Positions 35,746 to 45,992 of a DNA stretch of 64,000 nt are shown in pieces. Source of the DNA: Bombyx mori (Eukaryota; Arthropoda; Insecta; Lepidoptera; Bombycidae). Location of the stretch: positions 14,967,943-15,031,942 of the forward strand of contig NC_085125.1 of NCBI RefSeq assembly GCF_030269925.1. The letters are read 5' to 3'. Every line of letters starts with the position of its first letter. Within the stretch, counting starts at the first letter, position 1. The notes under the pieces are model-generated. The model worked only from the letters and a program-made list of their open reading frames with translations. It searched no databases and was not told the DNA's origin. Made by a program: the position numbers and the translations under genes.

Positions 35746-37038
35746 CGAGGGGCTGCACTAAAAGTATCGGGAATGGAATATTTCCACTGTTCCTGTCATA
35801 TTAAAATCTTTTTAATTGAAAACTCCTTGGTTTTAAAAATCGAATACCATTTATTTATTAAAAAAAAGATTCTCGGTCTTGTCACGAGGTTTTGTCAAAC
35901 TTGTTTAGTCGTTGAGAAAATGGAATTGACTCGATAAAATTCAAGAGCGATGATTTATTATGACTTTCGAAGTGGTTTAACACAAAAACAGTGTGTTGAC
36001 CGGATGATTTCTGCATTTGGTGATGAAACCCCATCCCAAAACCACAATTTATCGCTGGTTTGCTGAGTTTCAACGTGGACGTGTCAAACTCAGTGATGAT
36101 CCCCGTCAAGGTCGTCCAAAAACTGCAGTCATCCAAGAAAACGTTGATGCTGTGCGTAAGCTGATTGAGGAAGATCGACATGTGACATACCGCGAAATTT
36201 AGGCAACTTTAGACATTGGCATGAGTCAAATACAAATAATCTTGCATGAACAATTAGGTGTAAAAAAGTTGTTTTCCCGATGGATACCGCATTCGCTCTG
36301 TGAAGAGCAAAAAGCGGCTCGCGTTACTTGGTGCGTCAGAACTCTCGAAAGATTCCACGCAGGATCCTCAAATGCTGTATACAACATTGTATCAGGTGAA
36401 GAATCTTGGATATACGCGTACGAACTCGAAACAAAAAACCAGTCACGAGTTTGGGTGTTCGAAAATGAGTTAAAGCCAACAAAAATTGTTCGTTCACGGA
36501 GTGTTGCAAAAAAAATTGTGGCCACGTTTGTCTCCAAAACCTGCCATGTTACGACTATTCCTCTTGAGGGACAAAGAACGGTTAATGCAGAATGGTATGC
36601 TAGCATTTGTTTGCCACAGGTCGTTTCTGAACTCCGTAAAGAGAACTGCAACCGCCGCATCGTCCTCCATCACGACAATGCGAGTTCTCACACCGCGCAC
36701 AGAACAAAAGAGTTTTTAGAGCAAGAAAACATAGAATTATTAGACCATCCGCCGTACAGCCCCGACCTAAGCCCTAATGATTTCTATACTTTCCCTAAAA
36801 TAAAGAATAAATTGCGTGGACAGAGATTTTCATCACCTGAAGAAGCTGTGGACGCCTACAAAACGGCCATTTTGGAGACCCCAACTTCCGAATGGAATGG
36901 TTGCTTCAATTATTGGTTCCATCGTATGGAAAAATGTGTCGAATTTCGCGGAGAATACTTCGAAAAGCAATAAATACATTTTTAAATAGTAATGTTGTGT
37001 CACTTCGTTAATTCCCGAAATTTTCAGTGCCGCCTATG
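35746..37038 (+). mobile_element. DD34D mariner with both ends
   Basis: A complete mariner by structure. TA flanks both ends (35744-35745 and 37039-37040). The terminal inverted repeats are imperfect: GAGGGGCTGCACTAAAAGT at the left, against the reverse complement of the right end, ATAGGCGGCACTGAAAATTT. One transposase frame fills the interior (separate entry). Length, about 1.29 kb, is normal for the family. Confidence 0.88.
35921..36973 (+). pseudogene. mariner transposase, inactivated by few lesions
   Basis: A DD34D mariner transposase would bind its terminal repeats and cut and paste the element at TA. The N-terminal part (from about 35921) shows YYDFRSGLTQKQCVDRMISA, then a frame break near 36020. 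The helix-turn-helix region follows with KTTIYRWFAEFQRGR and the linker DDPRQGRPKT. A single in-frame TAG lies at 36200-36202. The long frame 36221-36973 then carries VPH-region text, the first catalytic site, HHDNASSHTA (second Asp, about 36673) and SPDLSPNDFYTF (third Asp, about 36780). The first site reads SGEESWIY where the family has GDE, so the first catalytic Asp appears to be Glu. An early TGA-type break also sits near 35937. Dead, but younger than the other mariners here. Confidence 0.85.
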
Positions 37039-37040
37039 TA

Positions 37041-37615
37041 TTTATTATCTCATTGTTGAGATACTGAGGTTCATACTGAACGAATTCAAGAAGTAAAATT
37101 ACCTCAAGGTGACGTGTGATCGGTGTAGCAGCGAGGGCGTCGTAGGGAGGATGTGGCGAGGGGAGGGGCGGGAGTGGACGAGTGCTGCTCGTAAAAAACG
37201 CATCAATCTCGGCGACTGAGCGGTGATCAATCACCAGCATTAGCTGCGCGGCACCAGAGCCCCCTCGCCCCGCGCGTCCCCCCCGCCTCTCTGTCGCGAT
37301 AACCCTTTACATTCCATAGAAAGGCGACAAGAGTAGTTCGCCTCGCTCGAGCACTCGTATGGGTGAGAGCCACCACTCAAATGAAGTTGTTTCGATGCGT
37401 TTCGGTAGGGGCCCTGGCTCGCACTCAACTGTAAACACGATTGGTCGACCTTGGTTTACACAGTCGGTGCGCAGTCCGCTCACAGTCGCGGATGATGATA
37501 TGCTCGTGTAGTGCAGGCACGTCTTTATCAGGTCCAGTACACCGTCACTTGTAATTAGCGAAACACAATCGTGCTTTAAATCGACACTCAGATTTTCTTG
37601 AGGTTTCCAAATAAT
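37041..37615. other. gene-free stretch between two mariners
   Basis: No supported gene. GC-rich around 37130-37290. Open frames on the minus strand here have no recognisable domains. Confidence 0.4.
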
Positions 37616-39135
37616 AGGTTGGGGAAAAGTTTCTTCGCATTTTTTAAGAAAATTCACAACATTTTTTAACATAGTTTATTTACATTTAACTAAATTATGT
37701 AGGTACCATTTTGTTCGTTAATTTTTGCCATCTTGTAGGTAGGGACGTGATCCCATTGCTATAAAACTTTGGGGTTTCTGATCAAAATACCGCGACAATT
37801 GGTTTAGGCAGTCCTCTCGTGATGTTATATTTTTTATTTTTTATTTATTGCTTAAATGAGTGGACGAGCTCACAGCCCACCTGATGTGAAGTGGTTTCTG
37901 GAGCCCATAGAAGTCTACGACGTAAATGCGCCACCCACCTTGAGATATAAGTTCTAAGGTCTCAAGTATAGTTACGACGCTGCCCTACCTTTCAAACCGA
38001 AACGCATCACTGCTTCACGGTAGAAATAGGCAAGGTGGTGGTACCTACCCGCGCGGACTCACAAAAGGTCCTACCACCAGTAAACCTGACACTGCCTAAA
38101 GAATTCTGAAGAGACCGAAACAGCTCGAAATCTCAAGGTGCAAGGTCAGGAATATACGGCGGATGCATTAACACCTCCCAGCCAAGCTCTCTTAATTTTT
38201 ACTGAGTGGCTAAACATGTGTGGGGTCTAGCGTTATCATGATGAAAAATCACACCCCATCTGTTGATTAATTCCGGCCGCTTTCTCTCAACTTCTTGCTT
38301 AATTCTTATCAGTTGTTCGCAGTAGAGTTCAGAATCGATGGTCCTGTCTGGTGGTAACAGCTCATAATGAATAACGCCCTTCCACTACACACACAGCATC
38401 ACCTTCTTGCGAGTTAATCCGGGTTTCGCCACAGCTGTGAAGCCTGCCTGGCCTTTGACCACGACCTTTTTCGCACGTTCTTGTCGTACGTGAAGCACTT
38501 TTCATTACCAGCCATTTCATTATCAGCTTCTTCAAAAGTGGATCGGTTTCATTACGTCGTAATAAAGAATCACAAATGAGTACACGGTTCATTAGGTTTC
38601 TTTCAGTAAGCTCGTGAGGTACCCAAATATCGAGCTTTTTTGTGTACCCAGTTTTATTCAAATGCGCCAAAACTATTTTGTGGTCATTCCCAGTTATTCA
38701 GCTATGTCGTAACTACTGATATGCCGATCTTGTTCCACTTTTAAAAAAATGGCATCCATTTTATCCGTAATAGGGCGACCAGAGCGACGTGCATCTTTGA
38801 CATCACAATTTCCGGATTGAAAACGCTTAAACCAAATTTGTGCTACTCTCACAGACACTGCGCCAGGCCCATAAACATCGCAAATTTTTGCATTTTTACC
38901 TTTTTTGTTAGTAAAATTTTAAAATGTATCGAATTTCTGCCTTACATTCACTCATCTTGACAGTACGAAAAATAAATAAAAATCATACATTTTCCTAATT
39001 TGAATTTAGAATTATCTTCTTTAAAATTTAAACTTTTAATGATACCAAAACCAGCCAGATACAAATAGTATAGCCAAAGATATTTTATTACAAGTTCATA
39101 CATACTATAATGCGAAAAGACTTTTTCCCCAACCT
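37616..39135 (-). mobile_element. DD34D mariner (different family), split by Bm1
   Basis: Terminal inverted repeats: AGGTTGGGGAAAAGTTTCTT at the left (37616) and the reverse complement of AAGACTTTTTCCCCAACCT at the right (39135). A decayed transposase reads on the minus strand between them. The HTH/linker is near 38790, and the middle is KKLDIWVPHELTERNLMNRV (about 38630) followed by CDSLLRRNETDPLLKKLI. HHDNARPHT-like text (second Asp) follows near 38240, then the MHPPYIPDLAP region near 38160. The element resumes at about 37829 after a Bm1 inserted at 37830-38083. The first catalytic site region is deleted near 38510. Non-functional. Confidence 0.82.
37830..38083 (-). mobile_element. Bm1 SINE inside a mariner
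   Basis: The 3' part of Bm1 on the minus strand, tail at 37830-37848, ending near CTACCACCAGTAA at 38083. It interrupts the C-terminal coding part of the host mariner, whose homology continues on both sides. It therefore inserted after the mariner. Confidence 0.87.
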
Positions 39136-39728
39136 TATATGTACAAATATAATGCTACGCGCTGGGGTTCGGGATAAATAAAATTTCACCAAAGTACAAC
39201 AGTAACTTAAAACTGTATTCAACACTTAGAACACTTAAATACTTCACAAACACTTTAAAACTCTCAATTCGCTTGTTCCGCTTCGCTTCAGGTGATCCGT
39301 TCGCTGTTTCGCTTCGAGTAGTTCCGATTACTGACTGACTGCGTGCCATCTCTACAACGCTTTTTTTATTTTTATATTATCCCTAGAATTATCGAGAATA
39401 TTCCACACATCTCTAGTAGTAGTTTCCGCTATCTGACAATAGATGGCGCTGTACTTTTCGAGCGTTCTAGATCCTTCGATATTCGTTCGATTATTTGGCG
39501 ATCAATATTGACGATCGGCAAAACAAAACAACGCTATTACCTGTTACTATCACTCTATAGATGCACCTCCGCAGTGCAATATTCGTGTCTCTACGTACTT
39601 GGTCCGTTACAACGTGTCCTGTGGGACGATGTACCTGCGCGTGCACTGTGCATATATGTATATAGTGTGCACTGCTTGTTTCAGATGGGTGCGCATGTAG
39701 CGGGATGGGCGCGGCGCGGCAGTGAGTG
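39136..39728. other. 5' flank of the Dpr-like gene
   Basis: Mostly without recognisable features. A splice-acceptor-like CTTGTTTCAG ends at about 39685. The 43 bases from there to the chosen start codon contain two short upstream ATG frames that stop before or just at the main start region. Confidence 0.35.
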
Positions 39729-42700
39729 ATGTCAGTCTCCGCGCTCGGCGTCACGCTCGCCGTCACGCTCGGCGTCACGCTCGCTGCGCTGGTCGCCCGC
39801 GCCGGCGGCGGCTCGCTCGGTCAGTACCGTGCGCTCGGATAACGACCGAACTCGAAACAGAGAAAAATCGTGCTTGCTTGTAGCTTCACATAGCTACTTC
39901 AGATAGCTTTAGGGTCGCGAGCTGCCCTACTCCCGCGCTGAGCCGGCCTCGGGTCTGCGAGCTCGTATAGAATTACCCAAACCTTCTTTATAAGAATCAT
40001 ACGACGGTTCTTACCAAAAATTTCACTTTTGTTCAGTTCCCCTTGTTGCGACGGTATTGCAAGTGCCATGATCACTGGTAGACTGAAGACTGTGGGTAAG
40101 ATGTTAGTAGCAGGCAAATCTGTCTTCTCCCTTTCTAGTCCGTTTTTGGAAGCCTTGACAATATATGTACACTCTGTACGTATCAAGTTTTTGTTTATTT
40201 ATTATTATTAGTATTGTTTAAAGCACTTCACATGTATATATTGTATGATATATGTACATATGTAGATATGTGTACATAGCATACGCAGAAGAAAGAACTC
40301 GGAGATACTGTTTTATCTTTATTTTATTTATTGCATTGATGGCTGAACGAGTTCACGGCTCGCGTGGTATTAAGTGGTTACGGAGCCCATAGATATCAGA
40401 ACTTGAATTGTACAGGAGATCAAAGCTGAATTAATATATTACGATTTGAAGCCGAACTCAGCGACGATACCCACACACACAAATACACACACGTGAGGGT
40501 CACAGCACTCCCTACCACCAGTATAGATCATCGCGCTTACAGAAGCATTTCTTCGGAATCACAGTACTGTAATGCACCGCGCATACATCAGTGCGACGCA
40601 AGTACGATGCAAGTACTGTAGAAGTAGTAAGGGTAGGAGTGATGAGTGCAGTCACAGCAGTGGGGCACACGAGTCAGCGACGGAGGTGTTACAGAAGCAG
40701 GGTCGGCGGCGACGGGCCCGAGCGTGGTGGTGTCGCACTCCGACCTCACCGAGCTGGCGGAGCTGGCCGGGGTGGTGCCGGCGTGGCGCGAGCTTTGGCT
40801 GGGCTCGCTGGACGCGCTGCACCGCGAGCCCTCCATCAACAACACGCAGGAGGACGTGCTGGCGCAGCTCGGGGCAGTCGCTTTCCTGCACTGTCCCGTC
40901 CGCAACCTCGGCGAGCGAGGGGTCAGTACCATACCGTGCTCTCACTGCCGCCACCCACACGCAGCCCACACGCAGCCTGTACACGTGCTATTTGTGTTTA
41001 GGTGTCGTGGGTTCGGCGCCGCGACTGGCACATCATCAGCTCAGGAGTGCTCATGTACACAAATGATGAACGGTTCCAGGTACGACTCGGAGCACACGCA
41101 TCCCTAGCATATAGCATTGTACTGTACGCACTCTGTCTGCCTCCAGGTGCTGCACAGCGAGGGGTCGGATGATTGGATCCTGCAGATTAAGTACGTTCAG
41201 AAACGAGACAACGGAACTTACGAGTGTCAGGTGAGCACCTGCCAGTTGTCGGGTACCACTGAACCATCTCCCACTGTCCCCGCTTCGACTATGACGTGCA
41301 ACCGCCAGCCGGCAGGGCACGCGATGGGCTGGCTGTATAATACTATTGTAAATCTATAATTAGAACAGATCCAGGTAGATGTATAATTAGTCTGGCCATA
41401 AATACTGTTACAATTTAAAAAAAAACTTCAGAGGTGTCAAGGGACACCCGGATGGAACGAAGTTCCTTTCGATTAATTAGTGAAGGAATTGTAATTTTTT
41501 TTTTAAGTTATAATAATAAACTACGGCATTATGAAGAAGAAAAAAACAATACTATGAACTAAATTACTATTGTTGAAACGCTATCTCGAGAAACTGTACT
41601 CATTACGCGGACCAATCGGATACGAGCAATGTCACGCGATAAGCGCCTACACGTTGATTGGTCAGAATGACGGATCTAAAAAGTGTCGTGACAACTTTTC
41701 GTAAGAATTTTTTCCATCTAGCCCCCTTTCACAACGCGCGATAAGGAACTTCGTTCCAATAAACAAAATATTACATTTGAATTTGGAATCTGTCATTTTT
41801 ATATGATTTCTCATTGAGTTTTCTCATTTTGGCGCCAATACATTATACAATATTTTGCGATATTAAAATGGAGTGGGGTGATATAGAGAACCAAATCGCT
41901 GTGATTGCATTACACAAAGTAGGTATGGAGCCAAATGGAATTTTTAAAACTCTCCATACGCTTGGTATTAGTAAAATGTTTGTGTACCGGGCTATTAATA
42001 GGTGCAATGAGACCTCCTCTGTTTGTGACAGAAAAAGAGCTGGCCGTCCACGTAGTGTTCGTACGAAAAAGGTGGTCAAAGCAGTAAGGGAAAGAATTCG
42101 AAGAAATCCTGTCCGAAAGCAAGAGATTTTATCTCGGGAGATGAAGATAGCACCTAGAACCATGTCGCGTATTTTAAAAGATGACTTAGGACTTGCGGCC
42201 TATAAGAGTCGTACTGGTCATTTCTTAACTGATAATTTAAAAGAGAATAGGGTGGTAAAATCGAAATCGAATCGAAGTCGTTGTGGCCTAAGGGATAAGA
42301 TGTCCGGTGCATTCGTGTTTAGCGATGCACCAGTGTTCGAATCTCAGGCGGGTACCAATTTTTCTAATGAAATACGTACTCAACAAATGTTCACGATTGA
42401 CTTCCACGGTGAAGGAATAACATCGTGTAATAAAAATCAAACCCGCAAAATTATAATTTGCGTATTTACTGGTAGTAGGACCTCTTGTGAGTCTGCGCGG
42501 GTAGGTACCACCACCCTACCTATTTCTGCCGTGAAGCCGTAATGCGTTTCGGCTTGAAGGGCGGGGCAGCCGTTGTAACTACCTTATACTGAGACCTTAG
42601 AACTTATATCTCAAGGTGGGTGGCGCATTTACGTTGTAGATGTCTATGGGCTTCAGTAACCACTTAATACCAGGTGGGCTGTGAGCTCGTCCACCCACCT

Positions 42701-44190
42701 AAGCAATAAAAAAAAGCAATAAAAAATAAAAATAAAACAACTACTGAAGCTGTACGCAAAGGGAGGTCATAGAAAAACTTTGTTTACGGATGAGAAATTT
42801 TTTACAATTGAGCAAGATTTTAACAAACAAAATGACCGTATTTATGCTCAAAGCTCTAAGGAAGCTTCCCAATTAGTCGACAGAGTGCAACGTGGGCACT
42901 ATCCGACTTCAGTGATGGTTTGGTGGGGTATTAGCTATGAAGGAGTGACTGAGCCATATTTTTGTGAAAAAGGTATCAAAACATCGGCACAAGTGTATCA
43001 AGATACCATTCTTGAGAAGGTAGTGAAGCCCCTTAACAACACCATGTTCAATAATCAAGAATGGTCCTTCCAGCAAGACTCGGCGCCAGGTCATAAATCT
43101 CGGTCTACGCAGTCTTGGTTGGAAACGAACGTTTCGTACTTCATCAGAGCTGAAGACTGGCCGTCGTCTAGTCCCGATATTAATCCGCTGGATTATGATT
43201 TATGGTCAGTTTTAGAGAGTACGGCTTGCTCTAAGTGCCATGATAATTTGGAGTCCCTAAAACAATCCGTACGATTGGCAGTGAAAATTTTTCCCATGGA
43301 AAGAGTGCGTGCTTCTATTGATAACTGGCCTCAACGTTTAAAGGACTGTATTGCAGCCAATGGAGACCACTTCGAATAAGCTTTTTATACTTTAAATTGT
43401 TTTATATTTATGTATTAAACCAAGACACTGTAAAAGTAATAAATGTTATTTGCAATAGATTTTATTTTTATTTTTATTTGTAACAGTATTTATGGCCAGA
43501 CTTAGTAGTACGAGTACGAGTTGAGATGGTGAGCTTGTGTTGACGTCCCAGGTGTCGACGGCGTCCGGCACGCTGTCCCGGCTGGTGCACCTGCACATCG
43601 CGGTGCCGGAAGCATTCATCCTGGGCGCCGACGAGCATCACGTGGACGCCGGCTCCACTATCAACCTCGTCTGCATCATCGAAAAGGTATATCGCATTCC
43701 GTATCTCTCATCTATCAGTTGCCGGCATATGTAGAAGTGCTGGATATTGTACGTGTGTGTGGTTGTGTGGCAGAGTCCGGTCCCGCCGCAGTACGTGTTC
43801 TGGTACCACAACTCGCGCATGATCAACTACGACGCGGCGCGCGGGGTGACGGTGCAGACCGAGCCCGGCCCCAAGACGCAGTCCGCGCTCGCCATCCGCT
43901 CGGCCGCGCCGCGACACTCCGGCAACTACACCTGCGCCGCCGCCAACACCGAGCCGGCGCACATCTACGTCTACGTCTCCGAGGGCAGTCAGTATCCGTC
44001 CCCGCACCCGTCCACCCATCCGCGCTCACCAACAACTCGCCCTCATACCGATGAGCTGTTTCTGTGTGCAGGCGACAAGATGGCGGCGACGCTGAGCAGG
44101 AGCCGGAGCGGGCGCGGGGCGGCGGGGGGCGCGGTCCTGCTCGCCAACCTGCTCGCCGCCCTGCTCGGTGTGAGGCTCGGCGCGCTCTGA
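39729..44190 (+). CDS. Dpr/zig-8-like two-Ig-domain cell-surface protein, 7 exons
   Basis: Dpr-family proteins are extracellular Ig proteins that pair with DIP receptors in synaptic partner matching (family knowledge). Exons joined in phase: 39729-39819, 40695-40921 (acceptor could be 40701), 41002-41079, 41147-41230, 43552-43686, 43774-43987, 44072-44190; 948 nt, 315 residues, all introns GT-AG. Residues 1-30 form a signal peptide (MSVSALGVTLAVTL...). Ig1 has Cys97, Trp109 (VSWVRRRD), the family-typical DDWILQIKYVQKRDNGTYEC and Cys159. Ig2 has NLVC (Cys201), Trp215 and GNYTC (Cys259). The tail 277-315 (SDKMAATLSR, then AVLLANLLAALLG) is a hydrophobic C-terminus, probably a GPI-anchor or membrane signal. 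Exons are GC-rich against AT-rich surroundings. Intron 4 holds a mariner. Which dpr orthologue it is remains open. A further 5' exon is likely. Confidence 0.87.
39746..39785 (+). repeat. 12-bp tandem repeat encoding the signal-peptide core
   Basis: About three copies of GGCGTCACGCTC (middle copy GCCGTCACGCTC) encode GVTL-AVTL-GVTL, the hydrophobic core of the Dpr-like signal peptide. The frame is kept because the unit is a multiple of three. Confidence 0.8.
40310..40526 (-). mobile_element. Bm1 SINE relic in intron 1
   Basis: A T-rich tail region at 40310-40332, then TTCACGGCTCGCGTGGTATT and GGTTACGGAGCCCATAGATATC, match the 3' Bm1 blocks on the minus strand. A deletion follows, and a last block CTCCCTACCACCAGTAT lies at 40508-40524. 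An old and partial copy. Confidence 0.65.
41454..41757. repeat. inverted-repeat insert in the mariner 5' region
   Basis: GGAACGAAGTTCCTT at 41454-41468 is perfectly repeated in inverse at 41743-41757. The enclosed about 275 bp is not part of the mariner's usual short 5' leader. It fits a MITE nested in the mariner; no duplication was confirmed. Confidence 0.5.
41868..43379 (+). pseudogene. DD37D mariner transposase, split by a SINE
   Basis: The start ATG at 41868 gives MEWGDIENQIAVIALHKVGM. A first HTH region (residues 1-60) and a second HTH with the linker KRAGRPRSVRTKK follow, up to about 42260. Homology resumes near 42742 with LLKLYAKGGHRK after the Bm1. The catalytic triad is visible: TDEKFFTIEQ (first Asp, about 42787), QQDSAPGHKS (second, about 43078) and PDINPLDYDLW (third, about 43192). 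Between the second and third Asp lie 37 residues, which defines the DD37D (maT/Bmmar1) type. The stop is at 43377-43379. Apart from the SINE I see no stop in either half, so it is a recent inactivation. It acted as the element's own cut-and-paste enzyme. Confidence 0.88.
42276..42738 (+). mobile_element. Bm1 SINE, full length, inside the mariner
   Basis: A complete Bm1 with tRNA-like head (GTGGCCTAAGGGATAAGATG, B box GTGTTCGAATC near 42333), body, and an A-rich tail with AATAAAA repeats to 42738. It is the best preserved copy in the window together with 4688-5117, which implies a fairly recent insertion. Confidence 0.92.
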
Positions 44191-45824
44191 GCCGCCCGAC
44201 CCTGTCTAGTCTAGTTTACTGTGTACATACTATGTTGTAATTATAACAATAACTTGAATTGAGGAATTTTATAAATGTATTATTAATGTAAATCTATTCG
44301 AATTTTATTGTCCTTCAAAAAGGAATTGCCCATATGTTTTATGAAAACAAAATGTAAATAACGAGATAATAACTATATTTGGCCGACACTTGTCTTGATG
44401 GGATCGATTTTATTCAATTTATATCATCTACATTATGTGAATTTATACAGTAATAACATTTTTACTTAGGAGAGTTACGAATGGTGTGAAATGGACTGTT
44501 GTGTCGGTCACTGCGACGGTGCAACTCCACTAGCTCCGAACTGGACTTTTATATTTATAAAGATTTGATTCAAATAAAATATAAGACGTGAGGCGCGCGT
44601 GCATGTGTGTGTGTGTGTGTGTGTGTGTTATAACATTAGGTGAACTGAACGTGGTCGAGACTCGTTGAGCGACAGAGGACGGTGCGGTCTCTGTCGCCCC
44701 CCGGACCGGGAATAGGATTAAGTTAATTGTAAGTTGTCGACGCCACCGCAGATACGTATGTACCTAACGAATGTGACTAGACGCCATTTTGTTACCGAGA
44801 CCCTCCCGGCTCGCCCGGGGAGCACGGGGAGCACGGGGAGCCCGGGGTGTCCGGCCACAAGATGGCGTCGAACGTTTAATCAACGTCAGGATTCATGTTT
44901 TTCTCAAGACTTCCAATTATGTAATGAATAATAAAGAATTGTAAATAACTTATGCTTTTTCCTATTTGCATCCTGTAGGTGGTTCAGAGATAATCCATTG
45001 TCAATCGATGGAACTGACATGACACACAAAAATAGAAAAAAATAAAACATATGAATAGACATGAGTTGTTTATGTTAATAATTACCTTACATAGTACACT
45101 TAGCTGTAACGTCAGATATCGCCTTGTCAATAAAAAAAATCAAATCTAGCATTTGTTTTTGAAGAAAAACTTCTTAGGTCCATTGAGAGTAAAATTGAAC
45201 TTGCGAGAGATTCTTTACGGTTACACAGAAAAAATACAATTTAGGAAGAGCGAGAGTCAGAAGAGAGACAGCGTCTCGGTTTTTTTTTTGAAGTGAAATT
45301 TCTTTAGAATCGTTGTGATTTCAAACAGATGAAACGAAATGAAACGTAACGAAACGAAAAAATAAGTCCATAGAGACACAAATACATAAATGTATAGGAT
45401 TCAGCCGGCGAGAGAATGAGATAGAAAACGTTATACGTGAAGTTATAATATCAATTTACAGAGGGCGCTACCTCATACTATAAAAGACTACTTTGTTATC
45501 AACAGAAGTCGCTGCACGTAAATTCAACAATTCCTGAACCGCGGTGACGAGATGTTACATAGTTCCTATTTCTCGTATTTCTCTTGCTACGTCATACTTA
45601 CTTGATGTAGGGATACCGTGATCATGCAGGTGGTTCCCCCAGGGTGAGGCTGCGCCATTGCACTGCGTGTGAGTGGTTGACCCTTGCGATTATTTTTATT
45701 TTTTTATAAGTTTCACTTCTACCGTGTGTGACTTGCACACACACATACACACTTTTTTTTTTTTTTTTGTAAATTCGCGCCACGTATTGTCATGTTGTAT
45801 TATATATTATTTATATATAGTGGT
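44191..45824 (+). other. 3' UTR and downstream flank of the Ig gene
   Basis: Follows the stop of the Dpr-like gene. Candidate polyadenylation signals AATAAA lie at 44573-44578 and 44930-44935. A (TG)n tract is at about 44605-44628. From about 45176 to 45770 there are pieces (GAAGTGAAATTTCTTTAGAA, TATAAGTTTCACTTCTACCG and a T run) that resemble the ends of the foldback family at 28135-28891. No further gene. Confidence 0.5.
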
Positions 45825-45992
45825 CATAGCTGAGTCGCTGGAAGATTTAGGGCAGATGCTCGGTGACCTCAATAGAGTTTCTCAACGAGTGGGCCTTAAA
45901 ATGAATATGGATAAAATGAAAGTCATGTTTAATTTCTATGCTAAGCCCACCGTAATAACTGTCGGGAACTCCTGAAGTTGTAGATAAATATA
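45825..45992 (+). mobile_element. RTE-clade LINE fragment, 5' piece
   Basis: A plus-strand frame reads AESLEDLGQMLGDLNRVSQR, then GLKMNMDKMKVMF, characteristic of the region just after the RT core in RTE/BovB-type LINEs. It breaks off at 45992, where mariner terminal sequence begins. Its continuation appears at 47764. Confidence 0.75.

Larger units (their letters stand above)
41389..43502 (+). mobile_element. DD37D mariner (Bmmar1-like) in intron 4 of the Ig gene
   Basis: Terminal inverted repeats of about 25 bp match perfectly over AGTCTGGCCATAAATACTGT (41389 onward) and its reverse complement ending at 43502. TA follows on the right; the left flank reads TT. The interior encodes a split transposase. 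Two later insertions enlarge it: an inverted-repeat element at 41454-41757 and a full Bm1 at 42276-42738. In the plus strand it is co-oriented with the host gene and lies wholly within intron 41231-43551. Confidence 0.9.

Noticed and set aside
40572..41066. Alternative frames of 110-164 codons over Ig exon 2
   Set aside because: They arise from GC-rich coding DNA read out of frame and run into introns; only the frame with HCPV and WVRRRD joins in phase to other Ig exons.
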